From Microbacterium hydrocarbonoxydans (GTDB lineage Bacteria; Actinomycetota; Actinomycetes; Actinomycetales; Microbacteriaceae): 64,000 nt of DNA. The notes beneath the pieces were generated by a model. That model was given only the letters and a program-made list of their open reading frames with translations. It searched no databases and was not told the origin of the DNA. The position numbers and the translations under genes are program-made. This document shows, piece by piece, positions 33,907-42,443 of this stretch. Position 1 is the stretch's first letter; every line of letters begins with the position of its first letter. The stretch spans positions 1 through 64,000 of the forward strand of contig NZ_FNSQ01000005.1 of the NCBI RefSeq assembly GCF_900105205.1, read 5' to 3'.

Positions 33907-34158
33907 ATGGTCGAGCGATTCACACTCGAGGATGGCGGGTACATCATGTACGCCGACATGCTCGATCGCCTTCGCGCGCGGTTCCCCTCGGTCCCGGCCT
34001 GGCGCCTCGACCAGATCGTGACGGCGGAGCATGACGCGATCACGGGCGGGATCCTCCGGATCGTTCCCGCGGAGGTCGAGAGCGGCGCCGTCGAGATGCT
34101 TCTGCGTGAGCAGGGAGAGCTCGAGGATCCCCTGACTGACGACGGCGAGGTGGCGTGA
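33907..34158 (+). CDS. Small protein, three-helix-bundle (DUF3562-like)
   Basis: 83 aa. The segment ADMLDRLRARFPSVPAWRLDQIVTAEHDAITGG resembles the short three-helix dimerisation domain seen in many small actinobacterial proteins. ATG 33907 has AGAGGA upstream. The stop overlaps ATG 34158 of the second MarR gene (TGATG), so it is made with that regulator and may modulate it. Function unknown. Confidence 0.7.
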   Translation: MVERFTLEDGGYIMYADMLDRLRARFPSVPAWRLDQIVTAEHDAITGGILRIVPAEVESGAVEMLLREQGELEDPLTDDGEVA

Positions 34159-34715
34159 TGGAGCGCTCGGAGGAGTTCGGCCGTTCCGGCTATTGGTACC
34201 CGGAGTCCGACACCGCCAGCACGGTCGACGTGCTGAACATGCTGCGGCGCTATCGATCGGCCGAGACCGCGATGCGCACGCGCACCCGGATCTCGATGGG
34301 CATGAACGAGACCGACCTGGTCGCCCTGCGCTTCCTGCTCCGCGAACAGCGGGCCGGACGGCTCGTGCGCCCGATCGACATTGCGCGGATGCTGGACATC
34401 TCCACCGCCTCGACGACGACCCTGATCGACCGGCTCGAGAAGGGCGGTCACGCCCGACGCGAGCCGCACCCGACGGACCGCAGGGCCGGCGTCATCGTGC
34501 CGACAGTGAGCAGCGATGACGAGGTCCGCGAGACCCTCGGCGCGATGCATCGCCGCATGCTCGCCCTCGTGGACGAGCTCGATGACAAGGAGCGCGCGAT
34601 CATCACGCGGTTCCTGGCCGGCATGACCTCGGCGATCGAGGAGGCATCCGACCTCGATCAGGAGCTGCGTGACGTCATCCGCGACCATGAGGAATCGGAG
34701 TCGGCCGGCGAGTAG
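34158..34715 (+). CDS. MarR family transcriptional regulator
   Basis: 185 aa. The helix-turn-helix is at RPIDIARMLDISTASTTTLIDRLEKGGHA, and the wing carries the MarR signature HPTDRRAGVIVP. Long N- and C-terminal helices form the dimer interface. The start is ATG 34158, immediately after a possible GTG at 34155. It is co-translated with the 83-aa protein upstream and terminated by the long palindrome at 34756-34789. Confidence 0.88.
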   Translation: MERSEEFGRSGYWYPESDTASTVDVLNMLRRYRSAETAMRTRTRISMGMNETDLVALRFLLREQRAGRLVRPIDIARMLDISTASTTTLIDRLEKGGHARREPHPTDRRAGVIVPTVSSDDEVRETLGAMHRRMLALVDELDDKERAIITRFLAGMTSAIEEASDLDQELRDVIRDHEESESAGE

Positions 34716-34755
34716 CCGAAGCGGGCGCACCGAGGTCGCCCACCCTCCGGACAGA

Positions 34756-34789
34756 GAACGGGGAGGTGGCGATCGCCACCTCCCCGTTC
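34756..34789. terminator. Bidirectional terminator hairpin
   Basis: A perfect 34-base palindrome (arms of 17, centred on GCGATCGC) sits between the convergent marR and CsbD-like genes. It is GC-rich, with only a short T/TGTGT stretch after it. Confidence 0.8.
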
Positions 34790-34802
34790 TGTGTCACTGC
34801 TC

Positions 34803-34973
34803 TCAGTTGAGGGCGTCCTTGACGTTCTCGCCGGCCTTCTTGACGTTGGCCTTGGCCTGGTCGGCGCGACCCTCGGCCTCGAGCTTCTCGTTGTCAGTCG
34901 CCTTGCCGACGGTCTCCTTCGCCTTACCGGCGAGGTCCTGAGCGGCGTTCTTGATCTTGTCATCGAGTCCCAT
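34803..34973 (-). CDS. CsbD-like stress response protein
   Basis: A 56-aa charged helical protein: MGLDDKIKNAAQDLAGKAKE, then a ...KLEAEGRADQAKANVKKAGENVKDALN ending. This is the typical CsbD layout (G-K-x-K-E ... EGxxDQ). Such proteins accumulate in general stress; their biochemical role is not known. ATG 34973 has GGGAG upstream. The gene is shorter than the usual ORF cut-off. It is convergent with marR across the palindromic terminator. Confidence 0.9.
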   Translation of the reverse strand: MGLDDKIKNAAQDLAGKAKETVGKATDNEKLEAEGRADQAKANVKKAGENVKDALN

Positions 34974-35047
34974 GGGGGCTCCCTTCTCTCTTCATCGGTG
35001 GTCTTGCGGCGGTCTTCGTGGTCTTCGGGGCACGCTCGTGTCGGCAC

Positions 35048-35302
35048 TCAGAGCGGAAGCGACAGGATGCTGGCAATCACGGGCAAGGCGGCAGCGGCCA
35101 CGAGGGCGATGAGTCCGACGATGCCGGCCGTGCGCCAGGTCGGCGGGTCCTGGGTGATCAGGGGTGCGCGACCGAGACCGGTCGCGCGCCCCACGGCCTC
35201 GCTCGCGGGGAGCGGCGCGAGACTGACCGCATCCGAGAGCGTGGACGGCGCGGTGCGCTCGGCGGCGTCGACCCGGCTGAGGGAATTCATTGCTCCGGAC
35301 AT
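35048..35302 (-). CDS. Small membrane protein, unknown
   Basis: 84 aa: a hydrophilic N-terminal half and one C-terminal transmembrane helix (IVGLIALVAAAALPVIASIL). ATG 35302 is preceded by GGTGATC; ATG 35290 is the alternative. It shares the divergent promoter region with the large SDR gene at 35394, including MarR-type sites at 35328-35358, so the two are probably induced together. Confidence 0.65.
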   Translation of the reverse strand: MSGAMNSLSRVDAAERTAPSTLSDAVSLAPLPASEAVGRATGLGRAPLITQDPPTWRTAGIVGLIALVAAAALPVIASILSLPL

Positions 35303-35327
35303 GTGATCACCTTCTTCGCCACAAAGA

Positions 35328-35358
35328 TTACTAGACGAACTAGTGAATTGCCAGCCTA
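35328..35358. promoter_or_regulatory. MarR-type operator, site 3 (two half-overlapping copies)
   Basis: TTACTAGACGAACTAGTGA (35328-35346) matches site 1 at 14 of 19 positions. A second GCCTAGTGAA right after it is identical to the right half of site 2. It lies in the divergent region between 35302 and 35394. Confidence 0.55.
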
Positions 35359-35393
35359 GTGAAAAACTCAGGCTTCCGGCTTAGTCTCGTGAG

Positions 35394-37013
35394 ATGACCG
35401 AGCTCACCCAGCCCACGGGGCACGAACAGGCGCTGCGCGCCGATCCTCGCGACGACGGATCGGCTCCCCGAGCCCTCGTCCTGGGCGCGACCGGGTACAT
35501 CGGAGGGCGCCTCACCCCACGGCTGCTGAACGCCGGATACCGGGTGCGCGTGCTTGCCCGCGACGCGGCGCGCGCGGCATCCTTCCCCTGGGGAGCGGAC
35601 TGCGAGATCGTCGAGGGCTCCGCCGGGAATGCGGATGCCGTCGCCGAGGCAATGCGTGACGTCGACGTCGTGTACTACCTGATCCACTCGATGACCGCGG
35701 GCAAGGGTTTCGAGGAGAGCGACGAGCGCGCGGCGACGACCGTGGCGGATGCTGCGGCAGCGGCCGGCGTGCAGCGGATCGTGTACCTCGGGGGACTCCA
35801 TCCTGACGACGTGACGCTGTCGCCGCACCTGCGGTCGCGCGTGCGGGTGGGCGAGATCTTCCTCGAGTCAGGGGTGCCGACCCTGGTGCTCCAGGCAGGG
35901 GTCGTGATCGGCTCGGGTTCCGCGTCATTCGAGATGATCCGCCATCTCACCGACGTCCTTCCCTACATGCCCGCGCCGAAGTGGGTGCGCAACCGCATCC
36001 AGCCGATCGCCGTGCGCGACGTGCTGCACTACCTGCTGGGTGCCGCGCGCGTCGCCCCCGACGTGAACCGCGCCGTCGACATCGGCGGACCGGATGTGCT
36101 GCGCTACGGCCAGATGATGAACGGGTACGCGCTGGAAGCCGGGCTGCGACAGCGGGCGATCGCCGCCCTCCCCGTGCTGACGCCGGGACTCGCCTCCCAC
36201 TGGGTGAACCTCGTGACCCCGGTGCCGCGGTCGATCGCCCGTCCGCTCGTCGCCTCGCTGCAGAACGAGTGCATCGTCAAGGACCACGCGATCGACGATC
36301 TCATCCCCCGCCCCGCAGACGGGCTGACGCCCTACCGCACCGCCGTATCGATGGCGCTGGGTCGGGTGGACGCCGACACGATCGAGACGAGCTGGCAGGA
36401 TGCCGAGGTGTCCGGCGCTCCGAGCGACCCCCTCCCCAGCGATCCGGACTGGGCCGGGCGCACGGTCTTCACCGACACCAGGAAGCTGCGCACCGCCGCA
36501 CCGGTCGACGGACTGTGGCACGTGATCATCGGCATCGGCGGCTCGAACGGCTGGTACTCCTCGAAGTTCCTCTGGGCTGTGCGCGGCTGGATGGACAGGC
36601 TGGTCGGCGGGGTGGGCCTGCGTCGCGGCCGGCGCAGCAAGGTCGAGGCCAGGGTCGGAGACGCCATCGACTTCTGGCGCGTCGAGGCCGTCGAGGAGCC
36701 AGGGCGCGCGACGGACTCCTCCCCCGCGAGCGGTGGACTGCTGCGGCTGCGCGCGGAGATGAAGGTGCCGGGCGAGGCGTGGCTCGAGCTGCGGGCGCTC
36801 CCGGACGGCGACGGCTCGCGTTACGAGCAGCGGGCCGTGTTCTTCCCCCGCGGACTCGCCGGCCGCCTGTACTGGCTCGGCGTCCTGCCGTTCCACGGGT
36901 TCATCTTCGCCGGGATGGCGGCGCGGATCACCGCCGCCGCGTCCACCCCGGTCGAGACGGTCGCGCCGGGTGCGGACAGGGCGACCCCTGCCGAGGCGGC
37001 CTCCGTCGCCTGA
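35394..37013 (+). CDS. SDR family oxidoreductase with DUF2867 C-terminal domain
   Basis: 539 aa in two parts. The N-terminal NmrA-like NAD(P)-binding domain (about 25-320) has VLGATGYIGGRL and a YYLIHSM segment. The C-terminal DUF2867 domain (about 350-510) has WHVIIGIGGSNGWYSSKFLWAVRGWMDRLVGG and ends with a hydrophobic segment (YWLGVLPFHGFIFAGMAA) suggesting membrane contact. The fusion is common in actinobacteria; the substrate is unknown. MarR-type sites upstream suggest control by one of the adjacent MarR proteins. Confidence 0.88.
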   Translation: MTELTQPTGHEQALRADPRDDGSAPRALVLGATGYIGGRLTPRLLNAGYRVRVLARDAARAASFPWGADCEIVEGSAGNADAVAEAMRDVDVVYYLIHSMTAGKGFEESDERAATTVADAAAAAGVQRIVYLGGLHPDDVTLSPHLRSRVRVGEIFLESGVPTLVLQAGVVIGSGSASFEMIRHLTDVLPYMPAPKWVRNRIQPIAVRDVLHYLLGAARVAPDVNRAVDIGGPDVLRYGQMMNGYALEAGLRQRAIAALPVLTPGLASHWVNLVTPVPRSIARPLVASLQNECIVKDHAIDDLIPRPADGLTPYRTAVSMALGRVDADTIETSWQDAEVSGAPSDPLPSDPDWAGRTVFTDTRKLRTAAPVDGLWHVIIGIGGSNGWYSSKFLWAVRGWMDRLVGGVGLRRGRRSKVEARVGDAIDFWRVEAVEEPGRATDSSPASGGLLRLRAEMKVPGEAWLELRALPDGDGSRYEQRAVFFPRGLAGRLYWLGVLPFHGFIFAGMAARITAAASTPVETVAPGADRATPAEAASVA

Positions 37014-37052
37014 TCCCTGCCGATTCGGCATCCGGAGTCCGTTCTGCCCGAG

Positions 37053-37735
37053 AAGTTCGCGCGCGGGGTCAATTTCGCACCCGAGGTCGCGTGCGGGGTC
37101 AACTCCGCACCCGAGGCGGCGGTTTCGGATGCTTTATCGACCCCGCACCCGAATTGAGGGTGCGTGCGCCGCGTGCGTGGTCAGTTCCGCCCCCGGAGTT
37201 CGCGTGCGGGGGTCGATTTCGCACCCGAAGGTGCGTGCGTGGTCACTTTCGCACCGGAAACGGCGGTTTCGGATGCTTAATTGACCCCGCACCCGAATTG
37301 AGGGTGCCTGGGGGATGCGGGGTCAGTTCCGCACCATAAGTTCGCGTGCGGGGTCGATTCCGCCCCCGAAGGTGCGTGCGTGGTCACTTTCGCACCGGAA
37401 ACAGCGGTTTCGGATGCTTAACTGACCCCGCACCCGCACTCTGGGTGCGTGCGCCGCGTGCGTGGTCAGTTCCGCACCATAAGTTCGCGTGCGGGGTCGA
37501 TTCCGCCCCCGAAGGTGCGTGCGTGGTCACTTTCGCACCGGAAACAGCGGTTTCGGATGCTTAACTGACCCCGCACCCGCACTCTGGGGTGCTGGACGCA
37601 GGCGGGGTCAGTACCGCGCCGCGACCGGCTCCGTGGGATGCGTTATTGACCTCCCACCGGACGGAGCAGCGTGCGTGGTCGATTCCGCATCGGAAACGAG
37701 CGCTTCGGATGCTTTTTCGACCACGCACGCACGCG
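37053..37735. repeat. Tandem array of ~143-bp units with inverted GGGGTC/GACCCC motifs
   Basis: Units start at 37053, 37198, 37339 and 37482 (spacing 145, 141, 143), with a degenerate fifth from about 37590. Units 3 and 4 are nearly identical over more than 100 bases. Each contains GTGCGGGGTC..., TTTCGCACC, GGTTTCGGATGCTT and TGACCCCGCACCC, so each can fold as a long hairpin. It fills the 732-base gap between the SDR gene and the convergent BCCT gene. Related sequence occurs at 58298-58405. Confidence 0.8.
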
Positions 37736-37745
37736 CGCCGCGGAG

Positions 37746-39839
37746 TCAGTCGACGGGGCGGTCCGGAGTGCGCGGCGGGTCACCGTGCACGGCACCGGGG
37801 GCGGTGTCCGCCTCGGCCGGCTGCTCGGCGAGACCCGCAGGGTCAGCACCAGCACCCGCACCAGCACCAGCACCAGCACCAGCACCAGCACCAGCACCCG
37901 CACCCGCACCAGCACCAGCACCCGCACCCGCATCCGCATCCGCATCCGCATCCGCATCCGGGATGATGTCGATCGCCTCTGTGGCTGTGGCGTAGACCTC
38001 GGCGAGGCTGTCGTCGACATCGGCCTCATCGATCCACGCGAGGTCGTCTTCGGAGTGGTCGTACTCGACCGGCACGAGTGCGAAGTCGTCGCCGTACTCC
38101 TCGAGTCCCGCCATGACGCTGTGCCGCACGGCCATGCGTGCGTAGCGATCGCGCAGGATCATCGGATCCCGCCGCAGGTCCTTCATGAACGCGACCATCA
38201 TGAACGCCATGATCACCGCGAACGGCAGCGCGGCGATGATCGTCACGTTCTGCAGCGACTTCAGACCGCTGCCCTCCTCGCCGGTGACGAGGAGCACCGC
38301 GGCGATGACACCGACCAGCACTCCCCAGACGACCGCGACCCAGCGAGCCGGCTCCGGCCGTCCCTGCTGCGACAGCGTGCCCATCACGAGCGAGGCGGAA
38401 TCCGCTCCGGTGATGAAGAAGATCGAGATCAGCAGGATGAGCACGATGCTCGTGATCAGCGGGAAGGGAAGGTTCTCGAGCACGCCGAAGAGCACTTCCT
38501 CCGGCGGGTCCACCGTGAGTCCGGCACCCTCCATCTGCTGCTGGATCGCCGTCGTGCCGAAGATCGCGAACCAGATCAACGAGATCACGGCGGGCACGAC
38601 GATGACGACGGAGACGAACTGACGCAGCGTGCGGCCGCGCGAGATCTTGGCGATGAACATGCCCACGAACGGAGACCACGAGATCCACCACGCCCAGTAG
38701 AAGATCGTCCAGCTCGACAGGAACATCTGCGCCTCGTCGCCCTGCGAGGCGGAGCGGGCGACCATCTCGGGCAGGTCGCCGAGGAACTGCACGGCCACCG
38801 ACGGGATGACGTTGAGGATGAGCAGCGTCGGTCCGACGAAGAACACGAAGAACGCGAGCAGCAGAGCCACGACCGCATTGATGTTCGACAGCGCCCGGAT
38901 GCCCTTCGAGACGCCGGACACGGCCGAGGCGATGAAGCAGGCGGTGAGCACGGCGATCGCGGCGATGAGCACGCCGTTGCCGAGCTCGCCGATGCCGCTG
39001 ACGATCTCGACGCCGTGGCCGATCTGCAGGGCTCCGAGCCCGAGCGATGCGGCGGTGCCGAACAGGGTGACGATGATCGAGAAGATGTCGATCGTGCGTC
39101 CGAGCGGCCCGGTGGTGCGACCCTCCCCGAGCAGCGGCGCGAAGATCGATGAGATCAGCGGGGTGCGGCCGCGACGGAACGCGCCGTAGGCGATCGCGCC
39201 ACCCACGAGTGCGTAGAACGCCCACGCCTGCGGGCCCCAGTGGTAGAGCACCTGCGCCTGCGCGGTGTGCATGGCCTCGAGGGTGTTCGCCTCGACCGTG
39301 CCGGGCGGCGGGCTCTCGAAGAAGGTGAGCGGCTCGGCGGCGCCCCAGAAGACGAGGCCGATGCCCATACCGGCGGCGAAGAGCATCGAGATCCACGAGA
39401 ACATCGAGAACTCGGGCTCCTCGTCGTCGCGTCCGAGCGGGATGCGTCCGTAGCGGCTGAAGCCGACGAACAGCATGAAGACGAGGATGACGGTCGCGAT
39501 CGTCGTGAAGAAGAAGCCGAAGTACTCGACGACCCAGCCGAGCACGGCCGCAGTGGTGCCCGAGAGGTTGTCGCCCGCGAAAACGCCCCACGCGATGAAC
39601 GCGATGGTCAGCGCGACGGCGATGCCGAAGACGAGCGGATCGGTGCGGTAGGTGCGCCCGGTCTCCTCGACCGAGACGCCGGGAACCAGCGCCGGATGCA
39701 CGCCCCGCGGGGGGACGGTGGCGATGTCACGAACGATCTTCTGGGCGGCCTCACTGGCCTTCGCGGCCTGCCTGATCGCGGCGGTGGAGGTCTTCGGATG
39801 GTCGTTGCGCAGGGGCGTCTTCTCGTCCGGAGTGTCCAT
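37746..39839 (-). CDS. BCCT family (BetP-like) transporter with low-complexity Ala-Gly/Asp-Ala tail
   Basis: A secondary transporter for betaine, choline or carnitine-type osmolytes with 12 membrane helices. Family hallmarks include MFAAGMGIGLVFWGAAEP in helix 3, GIGLVFW-type Gly motifs and the helix 8 Trp box (FYWAWWISWSPFVGMFIAKISRGRT). The cytoplasmic C-terminal tail (~140 aa) contains about 19 Asp-Ala/Gly-Ala dipeptides from a hexanucleotide repeat (37845-37960). ATG 39839 is chosen (GGGAG upstream); ATG 39857 adds six residues. BetP's tail senses osmotic stress, so this insertion is in a regulatory place. Confidence 0.92.
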   Translation of the reverse strand: MDTPDEKTPLRNDHPKTSTAAIRQAAKASEAAQKIVRDIATVPPRGVHPALVPGVSVEETGRTYRTDPLVFGIAVALTIAFIAWGVFAGDNLSGTTAAVLGWVVEYFGFFFTTIATVILVFMLFVGFSRYGRIPLGRDDEEPEFSMFSWISMLFAAGMGIGLVFWGAAEPLTFFESPPPGTVEANTLEAMHTAQAQVLYHWGPQAWAFYALVGGAIAYGAFRRGRTPLISSIFAPLLGEGRTTGPLGRTIDIFSIIVTLFGTAASLGLGALQIGHGVEIVSGIGELGNGVLIAAIAVLTACFIASAVSGVSKGIRALSNINAVVALLLAFFVFFVGPTLLILNVIPSVAVQFLGDLPEMVARSASQGDEAQMFLSSWTIFYWAWWISWSPFVGMFIAKISRGRTLRQFVSVVIVVPAVISLIWFAIFGTTAIQQQMEGAGLTVDPPEEVLFGVLENLPFPLITSIVLILLISIFFITGADSASLVMGTLSQQGRPEPARWVAVVWGVLVGVIAAVLLVTGEEGSGLKSLQNVTIIAALPFAVIMAFMMVAFMKDLRRDPMILRDRYARMAVRHSVMAGLEEYGDDFALVPVEYDHSEDDLAWIDEADVDDSLAEVYATATEAIDIIPDADADADADAGAGAGAGAGAGAGAGAGAGAGAGAGAGADPAGLAEQPAEADTAPGAVHGDPPRTPDRPVD
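37845..37960 (-). repeat. Hexanucleotide microsatellite inside the BCCT gene
   Basis: Plus-strand CACCAG / CACCCG units followed by five CATCCG units, coding for repeated Gly-Ala and Asp-Ala. Copy changes of 6 bases keep the reading frame. Confidence 0.9.
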
Positions 39840-39968
39840 GAGAACCCATTCTCCCATGCCGGCATTCCGCCGCCGTGGTGGGAAAACCCAGGTGAACCAG
39901 CCGATCCTCGGCGTGTACCGGTCCGGCGCGCCGAGTGGATGCCGGATGCTCCGGGTTTTCAGGGCGCG

Positions 39969-41666
39969 TCAGCGCGAGCGACGCCCGCCGAAGACCGAGT
40001 GCAGAAGCGGCAGCGCCGAGACGCAGATCAGGGTGATGCCGAGCGGCGGCAGAGTGGCCACGAGCAGCGCGCCCCCGACCAGCATCGCGGCGAACAGCAC
40101 GCCGGATCCGATCCGCCGGGCGATGCCCTCGAGCCGGTCGAGCCGACGCTCGAGGGCCGAGGTGTCGAATGTGACGTCACCGTCGTCGACCCTGGTGATG
40201 ATCGCGTCGATCCGCTTCGGGAGGCGGTAGGTGACGGCGGCGGTCTCCATGGCCTGCTGCGCCATGTCCTGCATGAGGTTGCCTGACTCGTCGCGCAGCA
40301 GTCGCCCGGCGTAGGGCTCGGCGGCATCCCAGACGTTGAAGGCGGGGTTGAGGCTCGAGCACATCCCGGAGGTCAGCGACACCGCCCTGATCAGCAGCAG
40401 CATGTTCTCGGGCAGCTGCAGCGGGAGCGAGCGCACCATGTCGCCGAACTCGTCGGCGAACGCCGTGAATTCCCGCGGATCGACCGTGCTCAGCTCGGCG
40501 AAGCCCATGCCACCGAAGCGGGCGAACAGCGCCCGGAGCGCGCGCTCCAACTCGGCGGTGTCGGCGGACGGCAGCAGCACGCCGATCTCCTGCGCCGCGG
40601 TGACGAGCCCGCGGCTGTCGCGACCGGCCACCGCGATGAGCAGGGTGCGCAGACCCGCACGCAGGTTGTCGGGCACCTCGGCCATCATCCCGAAGTCGAT
40701 GAACGTGAGGCGGAAGTTCCGCCCGGCACTTCCGGCGCCGGATGCCGCGACCGGCGTCACGAAGATGTTGCCGGGGTGCGGGTCGGCGTGCACGAAGCTG
40801 TGCGTGAAGACCTGGTCGAACATGACCTCGGCGAACACGTCGGCGACCTCGGAGGGATCGATGCCCGCTGCCCGCAGAGCATCCTTGTCGTTGATCTTGA
40901 TCGCGGTGACATCCGAGAGCGTCAGCACCTTGCGGGTCGACCGCTCCCAGACGATCTCGGGGGCGCTGACGCGCGGGTCGTCGGCGAAGTTCTCGCGGAA
41001 GCGCTCGGCGCTGGCCGCCTCGTGCAGGTAGTCGATCTCCTCGAGGCTGGTCTGCGCGAACTCCTCCACGAGCCCCGGCGCATCGACCCGGTCGGCGACC
41101 AGTCGCACGCGCATCGCCCAGCGGGCGACGCGGCGCAACGCCGCCAGGTCAACCGCGACGATCTCGTCGATGCCGGGACGCTGCACCTTGACGACGACCT
41201 CGCCGAGGCCGGTGTCAGCGGCATCCTGAGCGGAGAGGCGCGCTCGGTGCGCCTGACCGAGGGATGCGGCGGCGACCGGCGTCTCGTCGAACCACGCGTA
41301 GGCCTCTTCGAGCGGACGGCCGAGCTCAGCCTCGGCCGCAGCTCGGATGCCGGTGAACGGCACGGGCGGCACCTCGTCCTGCAGCCCCTCGAGCTCCTTC
41401 GTGATCTCGGGCGGCAGCACGTCGAGGCGCGACGACATGAACTGCCCGACCTTGATCATGAGTCCGCCGAGTTCGACGGCCAGCACGTGGAAGCGCTTCG
41501 CGAAGCGCTGCATGCGCGGCGCGCGGGTGCGCTCCGAGACGGAGCTCAGACCGAGCTTGGGCAGGACGAGCTCGAACCACCAGATCTTCGCGAACTCGCG
41601 CGCCGCGAACGACACGATGCGGCGGTATCGGGCACGATGGGCGCCCTGCGCCGCAGCATCCGTCAT
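39969..41666 (-). CDS. ABC1/AarF (UbiB) family atypical protein kinase
   Basis: 565 aa. UbiB-family proteins are membrane-associated ATPases/kinases tied to quinone biosynthesis. Hallmarks are the K-x-G-Q motif (MIKVGQFMSSR, about 70-80), the Ala-rich loop AAASLGQAH, a lysine in VVVKVQRPG, HADPHPGN as catalytic loop and FIDFGMM as the DFG-like metal site. Two C-terminal transmembrane helices (about 515-560) anchor it. It is followed downstream on the same strand by nothing and preceded by padR 25 bases away. Its actinobacterial role may be in menaquinone metabolism. Confidence 0.9.
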   Translation of the reverse strand: MTDAAAQGAHRARYRRIVSFAAREFAKIWWFELVLPKLGLSSVSERTRAPRMQRFAKRFHVLAVELGGLMIKVGQFMSSRLDVLPPEITKELEGLQDEVPPVPFTGIRAAAEAELGRPLEEAYAWFDETPVAAASLGQAHRARLSAQDAADTGLGEVVVKVQRPGIDEIVAVDLAALRRVARWAMRVRLVADRVDAPGLVEEFAQTSLEEIDYLHEAASAERFRENFADDPRVSAPEIVWERSTRKVLTLSDVTAIKINDKDALRAAGIDPSEVADVFAEVMFDQVFTHSFVHADPHPGNIFVTPVAASGAGSAGRNFRLTFIDFGMMAEVPDNLRAGLRTLLIAVAGRDSRGLVTAAQEIGVLLPSADTAELERALRALFARFGGMGFAELSTVDPREFTAFADEFGDMVRSLPLQLPENMLLLIRAVSLTSGMCSSLNPAFNVWDAAEPYAGRLLRDESGNLMQDMAQQAMETAAVTYRLPKRIDAIITRVDDGDVTFDTSALERRLDRLEGIARRIGSGVLFAAMLVGGALLVATLPPLGITLICVSALPLLHSVFGGRRSR

Positions 41667-41690
41667 GTGTCGTCCCTGGGTCGTGTGCGA

Positions 41691-42278
41691 TCAGTCCTGA
41701 GCGAGGATCGAGTACAGCCTACGGCGGGCCTCATCGAGGATCTCGACCGCCTGCTGCACCTGCTCGGTGCTGCCGCTGCGGCCGACGGCCGCGGCTGCGG
41801 CCGCGAGGTCGACGCCCGCCTTCGGGAGCGCGGTGTAGCGGGGGTTGTCGTGCGAGCTCTCGCCCTTCGACTGCGACTCCCACGGGGCAGGGGTCTCGGT
41901 GTGTTCCGCGGCGACGGCACGACCGGCCTCGGTGAGCGAGTAGGTCTTGCGACCGTTCTGCTCCTCAGCCTCGATCAGGCCCTCATCGGCCAGCAGCTGC
42001 AGGGTGGGGTAGACCGAGCCTGCGCTCGGCTTCCACGAGCCGCCGCTGCGCTCGGCGATCTCGTTGATGATCTGGTAGCCGTGCATCGGCTTCTCGACGA
42101 GGAGCGAGAGCACCGCGGTGCGGACGTCGCCCTTCGCCATGCGCGAGCCGCCGCTGGGGCGCTGCTCGAACGTCTTGCGGAGCTGGTCCATGGCATCGAA
42201 GATCGCGGATGCGGGTCCGCCGGGGCCCGAGCCGAAGCCGGATCCGCCGAACGGGTTCGAGGGGAATGCGTTGTTCAT
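41691..42278 (-). CDS. PadR family transcriptional regulator
   Basis: 195 aa. A Gly/Pro/Phe-rich N-terminal tail (NPFGGSGFGSGPGGP) precedes the PadR winged helix (DVRTAVLSLLVEKPMHGYQIINEIAERSGGSWKPSAGSVYPTLQLLADEGLI, about 50-105). A C-terminal dimerisation helix follows. ATG 42278 has GGGAGGTC upstream. A perfect palindrome at 42310-42323 in its promoter is the likely operator. The AarF-kinase gene follows closely and may be co-transcribed. Confidence 0.92.
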   Translation of the reverse strand: MNNAFPSNPFGGSGFGSGPGGPASAIFDAMDQLRKTFEQRPSGGSRMAKGDVRTAVLSLLVEKPMHGYQIINEIAERSGGSWKPSAGSVYPTLQLLADEGLIEAEEQNGRKTYSLTEAGRAVAAEHTETPAPWESQSKGESSHDNPRYTALPKAGVDLAAAAAAVGRSGSTEQVQQAVEILDEARRRLYSILAQD

Positions 42279-42309
42279 GATGACCTCCCGGAAGTGGTGA
42301 GCGATAGTC

Positions 42310-42323
42310 AACGATATATCGTT
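42310..42323. promoter_or_regulatory. PadR-type palindromic operator
   Basis: AACGATATATCGTT, a perfect 14-base palindrome 32 bases upstream of the padR start codon. An AT-rich palindrome in this GC-rich context fits an autoregulatory PadR site. Confidence 0.65.
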
Positions 42324-42375
42324 AAGGCTGTGTGGTGGGTGTGAGTCCGCCGGCGGAGACCAACTTCGGCCGATG

Positions 42376-42402
42376 TGTCGATCGGCCCGCTGCTCGATCG
42401 TC
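42376..42402 (+). promoter_or_regulatory. ECF42-type promoter of the YciI/sigma pair
   Basis: TGTCGA (42376-42381), 17-base spacer, CGTC (42399-42402), about 40 bases before ATG 42444. TGTCGA as -35 is what I recall for ECF42 sigma factors, which sit beside DGPF-domain proteins as here. Confidence 0.55.
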
Positions 42403-42443
42403 ATCCCTCTGTACGCTGACCGACGAACAGTGAGGATGAGACC

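Noticed and set aside
37053..37735. CRISPR or coding tandem repeat
   Set aside because: 143-bp units without spacers; open frames through them do not resemble proteins and change between units.
37671..39152. Long plus-strand frame opposite the BCCT gene
   Set aside because: Composition is Arg/Asp/His-rich shadow sequence; the BCCT protein on the other strand has clear family motifs.
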